A stretch of 18,301 nucleotides of DNA from Pseudomonadota bacterium (GCA_023436945.1 JAEZHG010000076.1:1-18301); one strand, 5' to 3'; positions 8,185-16,297 are shown, numbered from the stretch's first letter. The notes: generated from the letters alone by a model not told the origin. Made by a program: numbers and translations.

Positions 8185-11100
8185 GTGATCAATCGCATGA
8201 GAACTGGCTGAGCCAGTATGAAGCCGCGCGCGCCGATCTGGTTGCCGCAGGCAGCTATGACCCGAACTCCGAACGCGATGCCTGCGGTGTTGGCCTTGTC
8301 TGCGCCATCGACGGCAAGCCGCGCCGCGAAGTCGTCACCATGGCGATCCAGTCGCTGAAAGCCGTCGCCCACCGTGGTGCGGTCGATGCCGACGGCCTGT
8401 CCGGTGACGGCGCGGGTATCATGATCGAAATCCCGCAGGAGTTCTTTGCCGAACAGGTTCGCGCCGTCGGCCAGTCTCTGCGCGAAGGTCCGATTGTTGT
8501 GGGTCAGGTCTTCCTGCCGCGCACCGATCTGGGCGCACAGGACCGTGCCCGCGCCATCGTCGAAGCCGAGGCTATCCGCTCGGGCTTCTATATCTATGGC
8601 TGGCGCCAAACGCCGCTGGACCTGTCGGTCGTCGGCACCCGCGCCGAGCAGACCCGCCCGGAGATCGAACAGATCATGCTGGCGGCACCGGAGGCGCTTT
8701 GGAAGGCGGACGCCAACGGCGAGACGCTGGAACGCGAACTCTATCTGTGCCGTCGTCGCATCGAGGCCGCCGTCACCAAGGCAGGTTTGGGTGGCTTCTA
8801 TGTCTGCTCGCTGTCGGCCCGCTCTATTGTCTATAAGGGCATGGTCCGCGCAGAACTGCTGGGCCAGCTCTATATCGACCTGACCGACGAAACCGTCGCT
8901 TCAGGCTATGCCCTGTTCCACCAGCGCTATTCGACCAACACCTTCCCTGAATGGAAGCTGGCACAGCCGTTCCGGATGCTCGCCCACAACGGCGAGATCA
9001 ATACCCTGCACGGCAACCTCAACTGGATGAAGTCGCATGAAATCCGCATGGCCGCCTCGGCCTTCGGTGACCGCGACAATGAGGTGAAGCCTGTCGTCCA
9101 GCCGGGCGGTTCGGACTCTGCGGCGCTGGACAATGTGTTCGAGGTTCTGGTCCGTGCCGGTCGCCCTGCCCCCATGGCCAAAGCCCTGCTGGTGCCGGAA
9201 GCGTGGTCGTCGGACGACATGGTGATGAAGGCCGAACACCGCGCCCTCTATGCCTATTGCAATGCCGTGATGGAGCCGTGGGACGGACCCGCCGCGCTGT
9301 GTGCCGTCGACGGACGCTGGGTCGTGGCGGGCAAGGACCGCAACGGTCTGCGCCCCCTGCGTGCGGTCGAAACCGTCGATGGCCTGCTGTTGGCTGGCTC
9401 AGAAGCGGGCCTAGTTCCGCTGCCGGAAGGCCGTGTAAAGCGCCGCCTGCATATCGGCCCCGGCAAGCTGATCGCTGTCGATCTGAAGACCGCCCGTGTC
9501 TATGACGAGCATGAGGCCGTCGATGCTCTGGCCAGCGCCCACCCCTATAAGGAGTGGCTGGGCAATATGGTCGATCTGGAGCCGCTGATCGGTCCGGGAC
9601 CGGAGCCGCGCGCCGCTACTGGCGATGCCCTTATCCGTCGCCAGATCACCGCCGGTTTCAGCCGCGAGGACTGCGACCTGCTGCTCGACGCATTGGTGCG
9701 TGACGGCAAGGAAGCGGTCGGCTCCATGGGTGACGATGCGCCGCCTGCGGTGCTGTCGTCCCTGCCGCGCCCGCTGGCCCATTACTTCCGCCAGAACTTC
9801 TCTCAGGTCACCAACCCGCCGATCGACCCGCTTCGCGAGTCCGGTGCCATGAGCCTGAAGACGCGCTTCAAGAACCTCGGCAACATCCTCGCCCATGACG
9901 AGGCCCAGACCGATGTGTTCGTGCTGGACAGCCCCGTCCTGACCACCGGCATGTATGAGCGCCTGCTGGGTGTCGTGGCCGATGGTTCGACGACCTTCAT
10001 CGACTGCACCTACCCCCTGCCGCAAGAGGGCGAGGAAGCGGGCGCAGGTCTGCGCGCTGCGCTGAACCGTATCCGCGACGAGGCCGAGGCCGCCGCCCGC
10101 AGTGGCTCGACCCTGATCGTGCTGAGCGACGAGAAGATCGCCGAGGATCGCCTGTCGGTTCCGATGATCCTTGCGACTTCGGGTGTTCATCTGCGCCTGA
10201 TCGAGGCGGAGCTGCGCACCTATTGCTCCATCGTCGTCCGCTCTGCCGAGACGCTGGACCCGCACGCCTTTGCGGTGCTGGTCGGCGTCGGTGCCACGGC
10301 TGTGAACCCGTGGCTGGCGCAGGAACTGTTCCAGGAACGCCTCGAGCGCGGCATCTATCAGGGCCTGACCCTGAAAGACGCCTGCCTGAACTATAAGAAG
10401 GGCATCGAGGCGGGCCTGCTGAAGGTTCTGGCCCGCAAGGGTATCTCGATCATCTCGGCCTATCGTGGTGGCTGCGAGTTCGAGATCCTTGGCCTGTCGC
10501 GTGCCTTGGCCGCCGAGTTCTTCCCCAATGCCTCGTCGCGTATTTCGGGCATCGGTCTGGCGGGACTGGAGAAGGCTGCGCTTGAGCGTCACAAGACAGC
10601 CTTCGGCAGCGCGGCGGTGCCGTCACCGAAGATGGGTGGTTTCTTCCGCATCCGTGCGGGCGGCGAGGCTCACGGCCACGACGCCAAGACCATCCACCTG
10701 TTGCAGGACGCCACCAACCGTGGCGACTACAAGCGCTTCAAGCAGTATTCCGCCGCTGTCGCAGAACAGCCGGACCTGTCCTTGCGCGACCTGCTCGACT
10801 TCAAGGAAGGGCTGAAGCCCGTCCAGTTGCACGAGGTCGAAAGCGTTTCCGACATCCGCAAGCGCTTCCTGTCGCAGGCCATGTCGCTGGGTGCTCTAAG
10901 CCCTGAGGCACACGAAACGCTCAACATCGCCATGAACCGGATGGGCGCGCGTGCTGTCTCGGGTGAAGGCGGTGAAGACCCCGCACGCTATGTGCCGCGT
11001 CCGAACGGCGACAACGCCAACTCGGCCGTCAAACAGGTGGCCTCGGGCCGTTTCGGCGTCACCGCCGAATATCTGAACCAGTGCCGCGAGATCGAGATCA

Positions 11101-12722
11101 AGGTCGCGCAGGGTGCCAAGCCCGGCGAGGGCGGCCAGCTTCCCGGCTTCAAGGTCACCGAGTTCATCGGCAAGATGCGCCATGCCGTCCCCGGCACCAC
11201 GCTCATCTCGCCGCCGCCGCACCACGACATCTATTCCATCGAGGACTTGGCCCAGCTGATCTATGACCTGAAGGCCATCAACCCCGATGCCAAGGTGACG
11301 GTGAAGCTGGTGTCCTCGACCGGTATCGGCGCGATTGCATCCGGCGTGGCCAAGGCCAAGGCCGACGCCATCCTGATCGCGGGTCACAACGGCGGCACGG
11401 GTGCCTCGCCCCAGACCTCGATCAAACACGCGGGCATGCCGTGGGAAATCGGTCTGGCCGAGGCGCACCAAGTCCTCAGCCTGAACCACCTACGCTCGTC
11501 GGTCAGCTTGCGCACCGACGGCGGTATCCGCACCGGACGTGATGTGGTCATCGCCGCCCTGCTGGGTGCCGAGGAGTACGGCATCGGCACGGCAGGCCTG
11601 ATCGCCATGGGCTGTCTGATGGTGCGCCAGTGCCACTCGAACACCTGCCCTGTCGGTGTCTGTTCTCAAGACGAACGCCTGCGCGCCAAATTCACCGGCA
11701 CGCCGGATAAGGTGGTGAACCTGTTCACCTTCATCGCCGAGGAAGTGCGCGAAATCCTCGCCAGCATCGGCGCGCGCACCATCGATGAGATCGTGGGCCG
11801 CACCGACCTGCTGCGTCAGGTTCGCCGCGGCGGCTCGCATCTGGATGACCTCGACCTGAACCCTCTGCTGATGAAGGTGGATGTCGACAAGCCCGGTCGT
11901 CTGGCCGACAAGCATCGTCAGGAAATCGACGAGAGCCTCGACGCCCGCGTTCTGAAGGATGCCAAGTCCTTCCTTGAAACGGGCCAGACCCTGGAACTGT
12001 CCTATCCGCTGAAGAACACCCAGCGCACAGTCGGTGCCGGACTGTCCTCGGCCATTGTCCGCAAATACGGCCCACAAGGCCCGCAAGGCCGCCTGACGCT
12101 GAAGCTGGAAGGCATTGCAGGCCAGAGCTTCGGCGCCTTCAACACGCGCGGTCTGGTTCTGGATGTGACGGGCGAAGTGAACGACTATGTCGGCAAGGGC
12201 CTATCGGGTGCGGAAATCCGCGTGCGTCCTTACCAGTGGCGCGAGGGCCAGCAGGTCTGCGGCAACACCACCCTCTATGGTGCCACCTCGGGCCGACTGT
12301 TCGTTGCAGGGGCCGCAGGCGAACGATTTGCCGTCCGTAACTCTGGCGCAGAAGCCGTGGTCGAGGGTCTGGGTGCCCACGGCTGCGAATATATGACGGG
12401 TGGCCGCGTCGTGGTTCTGGGCTCTACGGGCTGGAACCTTGCGGCGGGCATGAGCGGTGGTGAACTGTTCGTTCTCGACCCCCAAGGCCACGCTGCACAG
12501 GCACTGAACGGCGACCTTGCCGCCATCGGCACCTTGAATGCCGAGGCCGCCGATCGCCTGAAGGAACTGGTCGAGGCCCATCACGCCGCAACCCGTTCGC
12601 CATTGGCCGAGCGTTTGCTGGGTGACTGGAAGAACAGCCTGAAGGCCTTCATCCGCATCGTCCCCCAGACGGTCAAGGCGGCTGAAGACAAGGCCCTGAG
12701 TGAACAGGCCATCAGCGCCTGA
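8181..12722 (+). CDS. gltB: Glutamate synthase (NADPH) large subunit
   Basis: Alpha subunit of GOGAT, 1513 residues, normal length. The N-terminal Ntn-type amidotransferase domain releases ammonia from glutamine. Its nucleophile should be Cys35 (ERDACGVGLV), exposed by removal of a 34-residue propeptide. HQRYSTNTFPEWKLAQPFR and LAHNGEINTL are glutaminase signatures. The synthase part includes GGCEFEILGLS, RAVSGEGGEDPARY, KPGEGGQLPGFKV, ISPPPHHDIYSIEDLAQLI and the FMN/2-oxoglutarate region AGHNGGTGASPQTSIKHAG. Cys1145, Cys1151 and Cys1156 (CLMVRQCHSNTC) carry the 3Fe-4S cluster with the standard C-x5-C-x4-C spacing. The C-terminal part, from about residue 1310, is the Gly-rich beta-helix (GXGXG) domain. 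It starts in the ATGA overlap with gltD; GAGGAAG (8167-8173) is the ribosome binding site. Small subunit before large is the reverse of E. coli gltBD. Confidence 0.98.
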   Translation: MSDQSHENWLSQYEAARADLVAAGSYDPNSERDACGVGLVCAIDGKPRREVVTMAIQSLKAVAHRGAVDADGLSGDGAGIMIEIPQEFFAEQVRAVGQSLREGPIVVGQVFLPRTDLGAQDRARAIVEAEAIRSGFYIYGWRQTPLDLSVVGTRAEQTRPEIEQIMLAAPEALWKADANGETLERELYLCRRRIEAAVTKAGLGGFYVCSLSARSIVYKGMVRAELLGQLYIDLTDETVASGYALFHQRYSTNTFPEWKLAQPFRMLAHNGEINTLHGNLNWMKSHEIRMAASAFGDRDNEVKPVVQPGGSDSAALDNVFEVLVRAGRPAPMAKALLVPEAWSSDDMVMKAEHRALYAYCNAVMEPWDGPAALCAVDGRWVVAGKDRNGLRPLRAVETVDGLLLAGSEAGLVPLPEGRVKRRLHIGPGKLIAVDLKTARVYDEHEAVDALASAHPYKEWLGNMVDLEPLIGPGPEPRAATGDALIRRQITAGFSREDCDLLLDALVRDGKEAVGSMGDDAPPAVLSSLPRPLAHYFRQNFSQVTNPPIDPLRESGAMSLKTRFKNLGNILAHDEAQTDVFVLDSPVLTTGMYERLLGVVADGSTTFIDCTYPLPQEGEEAGAGLRAALNRIRDEAEAAARSGSTLIVLSDEKIAEDRLSVPMILATSGVHLRLIEAELRTYCSIVVRSAETLDPHAFAVLVGVGATAVNPWLAQELFQERLERGIYQGLTLKDACLNYKKGIEAGLLKVLARKGISIISAYRGGCEFEILGLSRALAAEFFPNASSRISGIGLAGLEKAALERHKTAFGSAAVPSPKMGGFFRIRAGGEAHGHDAKTIHLLQDATNRGDYKRFKQYSAAVAEQPDLSLRDLLDFKEGLKPVQLHEVESVSDIRKRFLSQAMSLGALSPEAHETLNIAMNRMGARAVSGEGGEDPARYVPRPNGDNANSAVKQVASGRFGVTAEYLNQCREIEIKVAQGAKPGEGGQLPGFKVTEFIGKMRHAVPGTTLISPPPHHDIYSIEDLAQLIYDLKAINPDAKVTVKLVSSTGIGAIASGVAKAKADAILIAGHNGGTGASPQTSIKHAGMPWEIGLAEAHQVLSLNHLRSSVSLRTDGGIRTGRDVVIAALLGAEEYGIGTAGLIAMGCLMVRQCHSNTCPVGVCSQDERLRAKFTGTPDKVVNLFTFIAEEVREILASIGARTIDEIVGRTDLLRQVRRGGSHLDDLDLNPLLMKVDVDKPGRLADKHRQEIDESLDARVLKDAKSFLETGQTLELSYPLKNTQRTVGAGLSSAIVRKYGPQGPQGRLTLKLEGIAGQSFGAFNTRGLVLDVTGEVNDYVGKGLSGAEIRVRPYQWREGQQVCGNTTLYGATSGRLFVAGAAGERFAVRNSGAEAVVEGLGAHGCEYMTGGRVVVLGSTGWNLAAGMSGGELFVLDPQGHAAQALNGDLAAIGTLNAEAADRLKELVEAHHAATRSPLAERLLGDWKNSLKAFIRIVPQTVKAAEDKALSEQAISA

Positions 12723-12745
12723 ACGCTCTAAAATGCCAAGACTGA

Positions 12746-12776
12746 AAGGGCCGGTTACCTGTGGTGACCGGCCCTT
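12746..12776 (+). terminator. Probable terminator of gltDB
   Basis: A 14-bp stem (12746-12759 with 12763-12776, core AAGGGCCGGT/ACCGGCCCTT, one G-T wobble) with a 3-base loop begins 24 bases after the gltB stop. It lacks a clean T-run (CTTGCCTTGAC follows), so termination may be partial or Rho-assisted. Confidence 0.6.
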
Positions 12777-12779
12777 GCC

Positions 12780-12829
12780 TTGACATTTGTCCTCAAGAGG
12801 ACCATTTGCCCACTACCGCACAGTGCGGT
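12780..12829 (+). promoter_or_regulatory. Candidate promoter with two operator-like palindromes
   Basis: TTGACA at 12780-12785 is followed by GTCCTC-AA-GAGGAC (12789-12802), in the space between -35 and the expected -10. ACCGCAC-A-GTGCGGT (12815-12829), a perfect 15-base palindrome, lies near the expected start of transcription. The placement suits repressor binding. The -10 is poor, so the promoter call is tentative. Confidence 0.35.
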
Positions 12830-12841
12830 TTCCGTCGTGCT

Positions 12842-12996
12842 CCAGCGCGTGTGGGCCGTTTCCATTGGAAATGAGCCTGTCTGTCGAGCCGTCGGATCCT
12901 CCAGTTCATACGTCGTCCGTACACGCGGGGCGGCGCCCGTTACCTGCCCGTGACAACGGGCGGACGACGCGCGCTGCACGGCCCGATGGCTGCTGG
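12842..12996 (+). promoter_or_regulatory. Candidate structured leader RNA upstream of the DEAD-box helicase
   Basis: Nested complementary segments can form one closed structure. CCAGC (12842-12846) pairs with GCTGG (12992-12996), and GGGCCGT (12853-12859) with ACGGCCC (12978-12984). Inside, TTTCCA-T-TGGAAA (12859-12871) forms a short hairpin. CGTCGTC (12911-12917) pairs with GACGACG (12963-12969), enclosing CGCCCGTT (12934-12941) paired with AACGGGCG (12955-12962). A second CGTCGTC at 13001-13007 competes for GACGACG, so two exclusive folds are possible close to the start codon. It matches no RNA family I can name. Confidence 0.4.
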
Positions 12997-13024
12997 CGTC
13001 CGTCGTCATTCGTGAAAGACAGAC

Positions 13025-14515
13025 GTGACCGATACCCAAACCAACGCTTTTGAAGCACTGGGCCTGAACCCGGGCCTTCTCACCGCGCTTAAGGCTGCGG
13101 GATACGAGAAGCCGACCCCGATCCAGTCCAAGGCTATCCCCCATGTGATGAAGGGTGCTGACCTGCTGGGCATCGCCCAGACCGGCACCGGCAAGACTGC
13201 CGCCTTCGCACTGCCCATCCTGCACCGCCTTGCCGAGAACCGCGTCAAGCCACTGCCGCGCACCACCCGCGCCCTGATCCTGTCGCCGACCAGCGAACTG
13301 GCCACCCAGATTGCTGACAGCTTCAAGGTCTATGGCCAACACCTCGGCTTCCGCGTTGCGGTTGTCTTCGGTGGCGTGAAATACGGTGCGCAAGAACGCG
13401 CCCTGCAACAGGGCCTCGACGTTCTGGTGGCTGCACCGGGCCGTCTGCTGGACCATATCCAGCAAAAGAACATCGACCTTTCCTCGACCGAAATCTTCGT
13501 GCTGGACGAGGCCGACCAGATGCTGGACCTCGGCTTCATCAAGCCGATCCGTCAGGTTGTCAGCCGCCTGCCCGCACGTCGCCAGAACCTGTTCTTCTCG
13601 GCCACCATGCCGGGCGAGATCGGCAAGCTGGCCGGCGATCTGCTGAAGGATCCGGTGAAGGTTCAGGTGACCCCGCAGGCCACCACCGTCGAGCGCATCA
13701 AGCAGCAGGTCATCTGGGTCGAAGCCGGTCGCAAGCGCGCCCTGCTGACCGAGCTGTTCTCGGATCCGGCCTATACCCGCTGCCTCGTCTTCACCAAGAC
13801 CAAGCATGGTGCCGACAAGGTCGCGGCCTATCTTGAAGCTGGCGGCGTTGAAGCCGGTGCCATCCACGGCAACAAGAGCCAGCCGCAACGCGAGCGCGCC
13901 CTTGAAGCCTTCAAGAACGGCAAGCTACGCGTTCTGGTCGCCACCGACATCGCCGCGCGCGGTATCGACGTGGACAAGGTCACCCACGTGGTGAACTTCG
14001 AGCTGCCTTACGTGCCGGAATCCTACGTCCACCGTATTGGCCGCACCGCCCGTGCGGGTGAAAAGGGCACCGCCATCAGCTTCGTCTCGGGTGACGAGAT
14101 GAAGCTGCTGAAGGACATCGAAAAGGTGACCCGCCAAAAGATCCCGATGGTGGACCGCCGCAACGACAAGCAGCTGGCCGCACTGGATGCTTCGATCATG
14201 GCCTCGGGCGTTGCCAAGAAGGCGACCCTGCCCGAGCGTGAACCGCGTCGTGGTGAAGGCGAGGATGGCCGTCGTGGCCGCAACCGCACCCGTGGCGAAC
14301 GCCCCGAGGGCGGTGGCCAGCCGCACCGCGCCCGCAAGGGTGAGCGTCGCGGTGGCGCAGAGCGCGGTGAAGCAACACCGCGTCCGGCCTCGACCTACAA
14401 CCCGATGGCTGGCGAAGTGACCACGCCTCGCGAACCCAAGCCGGTCAGCGAGATGAAGCGTCGCCCGCGCAAGCGCCCGTCGAACGGCGGCAAGGGTTTC
14501 GGCCCTAAGGGCTAA
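13025..14515 (+). CDS. rhlE: DEAD-box ATP-dependent RNA helicase, RhlE-like
   Basis: Unwinds RNA duplexes with ATP, in ribosome assembly, mRNA turnover or cold adaptation in this family. Core motifs in order: Q motif GYEKPTPIQSKAIP, Walker A AQTGTGKT (Lys57), motif Ia PTSELA (about 88-93), Ib APGRLLDH, DEAD at 161-164, SAT at 192-194, VFTKTKHGADKV, VATDIAARGIDVDKV and YVHRIGRTARAGEKG. A basic, Arg/Gly-rich, probably disordered tail runs from about residue 395 to 496 and ends in RRPRKRPSNGGKGFGPKG, typical of RhlE-type proteins and likely to bind RNA. Motif Ia has Ser where nearly all DEAD-box proteins have Arg (PTRELA). The start is GTG 13025; a stop codon lies four codons upstream in frame and only a weak GAAAG precedes it, so initiation may be poor or controlled by the leader. 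The subfamily, and hence the symbol, is less certain than the family. Confidence 0.93.
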   Translation: MTDTQTNAFEALGLNPGLLTALKAAGYEKPTPIQSKAIPHVMKGADLLGIAQTGTGKTAAFALPILHRLAENRVKPLPRTTRALILSPTSELATQIADSFKVYGQHLGFRVAVVFGGVKYGAQERALQQGLDVLVAAPGRLLDHIQQKNIDLSSTEIFVLDEADQMLDLGFIKPIRQVVSRLPARRQNLFFSATMPGEIGKLAGDLLKDPVKVQVTPQATTVERIKQQVIWVEAGRKRALLTELFSDPAYTRCLVFTKTKHGADKVAAYLEAGGVEAGAIHGNKSQPQRERALEAFKNGKLRVLVATDIAARGIDVDKVTHVVNFELPYVPESYVHRIGRTARAGEKGTAISFVSGDEMKLLKDIEKVTRQKIPMVDRRNDKQLAALDASIMASGVAKKATLPEREPRRGEGEDGRRGRNRTRGERPEGGGQPHRARKGERRGGAERGEATPRPASTYNPMAGEVTTPREPKPVSEMKRRPRKRPSNGGKGFGPKG

Positions 14516-14529
14516 ACCTCTGAAATAGG

Positions 14530-14565
14530 AAAAGGCCGCTGCTTGGAAAATGCAGCGGCCTTTTT
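14530..14565 (+). terminator. Intrinsic terminator of the helicase gene
   Basis: AAAAGGCCGCTGC (14530-14542) pairs with GCAGCGGCCTTTT (14552-14564) around a 9-base loop, with a T-run at 14561-14565. It starts 14 bases after the stop codon. Confidence 0.92.
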
Positions 14566-14584
14566 CATGCGCTGTGTTCGGCGC

Positions 14585-14620
14585 AAAAAAAAACGGCGGC
14601 CCCGAAAGGAGCCGCCGTTT
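14585..14620 (-). terminator. Intrinsic terminator of the FadL-family gene
   Basis: AAACGGCGGC (14591-14600) pairs with GCCGCCGTTT (14611-14620). The loop contains CC-GAAA-GG, so the helix can extend inward to a GAAA tetraloop. Nine A at 14585-14593 read as a U-run on the minus strand, so it acts on the leftward gene. It stands next to the rightward helicase terminator. Confidence 0.9.
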
Positions 14621-14643
14621 CCGAATTCAAATCCGGTGAAGGA

Positions 14644-15990
14644 TTAGAACTTGATGGTGGTGCCCATCGAGAAGGCGATAGCCGAGCCTTCCAGTTCGCC
14701 ACGCAGGTTCGAGATCACAGCGCCTTGCAGCAGCTTGCGGTCGTCGTTCATGACAGCCTTGTCCATGTCGATGTAGGTGATACCTGCATCGAAGCCGACG
14801 CCCTTGGTGATCTCGGTCGAAACGCCGACCGAATACAGGAAGCGGTCCGAGTCCGGGATACGGGCGGTACGCAGAGCGTCCGTGGTCGGGGTCGGGTCAT
14901 AGCCGATACCGGCGCGGAAGGTGGTCTTGTCGCTGTAGGCGTAGTCCAGACCGATGGCGCCGGTGGTGACGTCTTCGTAGTTCTGGTGGATCACGTCGCC
15001 ACCGCCGGTGAAGTTGACGTTGATCGCGTCAAACTCCGACCAACCGATGCGGTTGACCTGGGCGTTCAGGGTCAGCTTGTCGGTCGCGGCGTAACGCACT
15101 GCGGCGGTCACGAACCACGGGGTGTTGAAGGTTGCGTTGCCTTCGGTCGCGAAGCTGCGCGGAGCCAGAGCGCCCTTCAGTTCGTTGACGATGTCACCTT
15201 CGAGGTCGTGCTCGACAGCCGAACGGTACGACAGGCCGAGGTCCCACTTGCCCTTGTGGACTTGGGCGCCGACGTTCCAGCCGAAGTCGATGCCATCGCC
15301 TTCCAGCGACGAGGTGCCGTCCAGAGCCTGGAGCGGCGGCATGGACATGGTCAGCGACGGGATGTTCGAGGTCAGCTTGGCCTTGACGTACTGGGCGCTG
15401 ACGCCTGCGCCGATGTCCAGCCAGTCATTGACTTGGTAAGCGACGATCACGCCGAGGTCTGCCGAGCGCAGTTCCGAGGTGTTGGCGTCATAACGGGCGA
15501 ACGAACCACCGTCGGCGACAACGTTACCATAGGCTTCGTTGGCGCTGTATTTGGTGGTGAAGTTGTACGGTGCCGAGACAGCCAGACCAATCGACAGACG
15601 GTCGTTGATCGGGGTGGCGATGGCGAAGTTCGGCACGACGCCGCTTTCGACCGGGTTGTTCTCGACCGAGCGACCGCCGACCGGCAGACGTGCAGCAACC
15701 TGACCGTTGGCCGGATTGATCAGGGTCAGGGTCGAGCCGGTGTCACGGGCTTCGGAATCGATACGGATGGCGTGCAGCGAGAAGGTCGCTTCGCGGCCCG
15801 AACGGGCGATAGCGGCCGGGTTCCACCACAGCGACTGTACGCCGGTGTCGGCGGTTTCGCCCGAATAGGCGCGGCCAGCACCACGTGCCGATTGCTCTTG
15901 AAGATAGAAGGAGCCTGCGAAGGCCGGAGCGGCCACAGAAGCCATGAGGACGGCAAGGCCGCCAATGCGGGCCACGTTCCTGGAAGTCAT
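14644..15990 (-). CDS. FadL/OmpP1/TodX-family outer-membrane transporter
   Basis: Outer-membrane beta-barrel of the family that takes up long-chain fatty acids or other hydrophobic compounds. The protein has 448 residues from ATG 15990, with a signal peptide ending AFA|GSFYL (cleavage after residue 25). The mature N-terminus GSFYLQEQSARGAGRAYSGE and the nearby LWWNPAAIA match the conserved FadL hatch region with its NPA motif. The rest shows alternating barrel strands, and the last residues, AIAFSMGTTIKF, end in Phe as outer-membrane proteins usually do. ATG 15990 is preferred over GTG 15999 because AGGTGA (15996-16001) sits 5 bases before the ATG and contains the GTG. It is a single-gene unit with its own terminator. 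It is called FadL-like by homology; the true substrate is not known. Confidence 0.93.
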   Translation of the reverse strand: MTSRNVARIGGLAVLMASVAAPAFAGSFYLQEQSARGAGRAYSGETADTGVQSLWWNPAAIARSGREATFSLHAIRIDSEARDTGSTLTLINPANGQVAARLPVGGRSVENNPVESGVVPNFAIATPINDRLSIGLAVSAPYNFTTKYSANEAYGNVVADGGSFARYDANTSELRSADLGVIVAYQVNDWLDIGAGVSAQYVKAKLTSNIPSLTMSMPPLQALDGTSSLEGDGIDFGWNVGAQVHKGKWDLGLSYRSAVEHDLEGDIVNELKGALAPRSFATEGNATFNTPWFVTAAVRYAATDKLTLNAQVNRIGWSEFDAINVNFTGGGDVIHQNYEDVTTGAIGLDYAYSDKTTFRAGIGYDPTPTTDALRTARIPDSDRFLYSVGVSTEITKGVGFDAGITYIDMDKAVMNDDRKLLQGAVISNLRGELEGSAIAFSMGTTIKF

Positions 15991-15995
15991 TATTT

Positions 15996-16001
15996 TCACC
16001 T
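15996..16001 (-). promoter_or_regulatory. Ribosome binding site fixing the FadL-family start
   Basis: AGGTGA on the minus strand with 5 bases to ATG 15990. It covers the alternative GTG at 15999, which is therefore unlikely to be the start. Confidence 0.7.
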
Positions 16002-16010
16002 ATAGATACT

Positions 16011-16037
16011 GGTTCATCATTACCGATGCGATGAACC
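16011..16037 (-). repeat. Inverted repeat in the FadL-family gene leader
   Basis: GGTTCATC (16011-16018) and GATGAACC (16030-16037) are perfect 8-bp arms 11 bases apart, ending ten bases before the ribosome binding site on the minus strand. It may be a leader hairpin or an operator. Confidence 0.45.
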
Positions 16038-16165
16038 TTTGTTCGGGGAGTACCGAAGGCTTATCAGGCGAAACGACGTTGTCATCTCCCAGTCGTTCAC
16101 AGCCTCGTCACAATGCTACTAATGGCGAATATCGTGGCTGAGAAGTCGCACTTTTTTAGTGAAGT

Positions 16166-16236
16166 CTTACGTTAGGTAAGAATACAGAATGCCCGATAAC
16201 GTCGTTCTTCGTATATTCATGCCGACGTAACGTAAG
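16166..16236. repeat. Paired inverted repeat, candidate operator
   Basis: CTTACGTTA (16166-16174) and TAACGTAAG (16228-16236) are perfect 9-bp arms separated by 53 bases. The right arm lies in a tandem CGTAACGTAA (16226-16235), and ACGTCG/CGACGT (16199-16204, 16223-16228) nests inside. It lies in AT-rich sequence between two divergent genes, where an operator would be expected. Confidence 0.4.
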
Positions 16237-16297
16237 GTTTGAGCATTTATTACCCAGAGTAGCAATTGTTCGCTCTGTAGCTGTATCTCACGCAAAG

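Larger units (their letters stand above)
12723..13024 (+). other. Intergenic region and long leader of the RNA helicase gene
   Basis: 302 bases with the gltB terminator at the left, a consensus -35 hexamer (TTGACA, 12780-12785) directly after it, two compact palindromes and a candidate folded leader RNA. No convincing -10 follows the hexamer at 16-18 bases (CATTTG is the nearest). A short open frame crosses the region but does not look coding. Confidence 0.6.

Noticed and set aside
12787..13053. 88-codon open frame through the helicase leader, considered as a leader peptide
   Set aside because: No good start or ribosome binding site, no recognisable protein character, and it overlaps the helicase start out of frame. 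The palindromic structure explains the region better.
14725..16005. 426-codon open frame on the plus strand, antisense to the FadL-family gene
   Set aside because: A composition artefact: Val/Gly/Asp-rich with no known motif, while the opposite strand encodes a signal peptide and a barrel.
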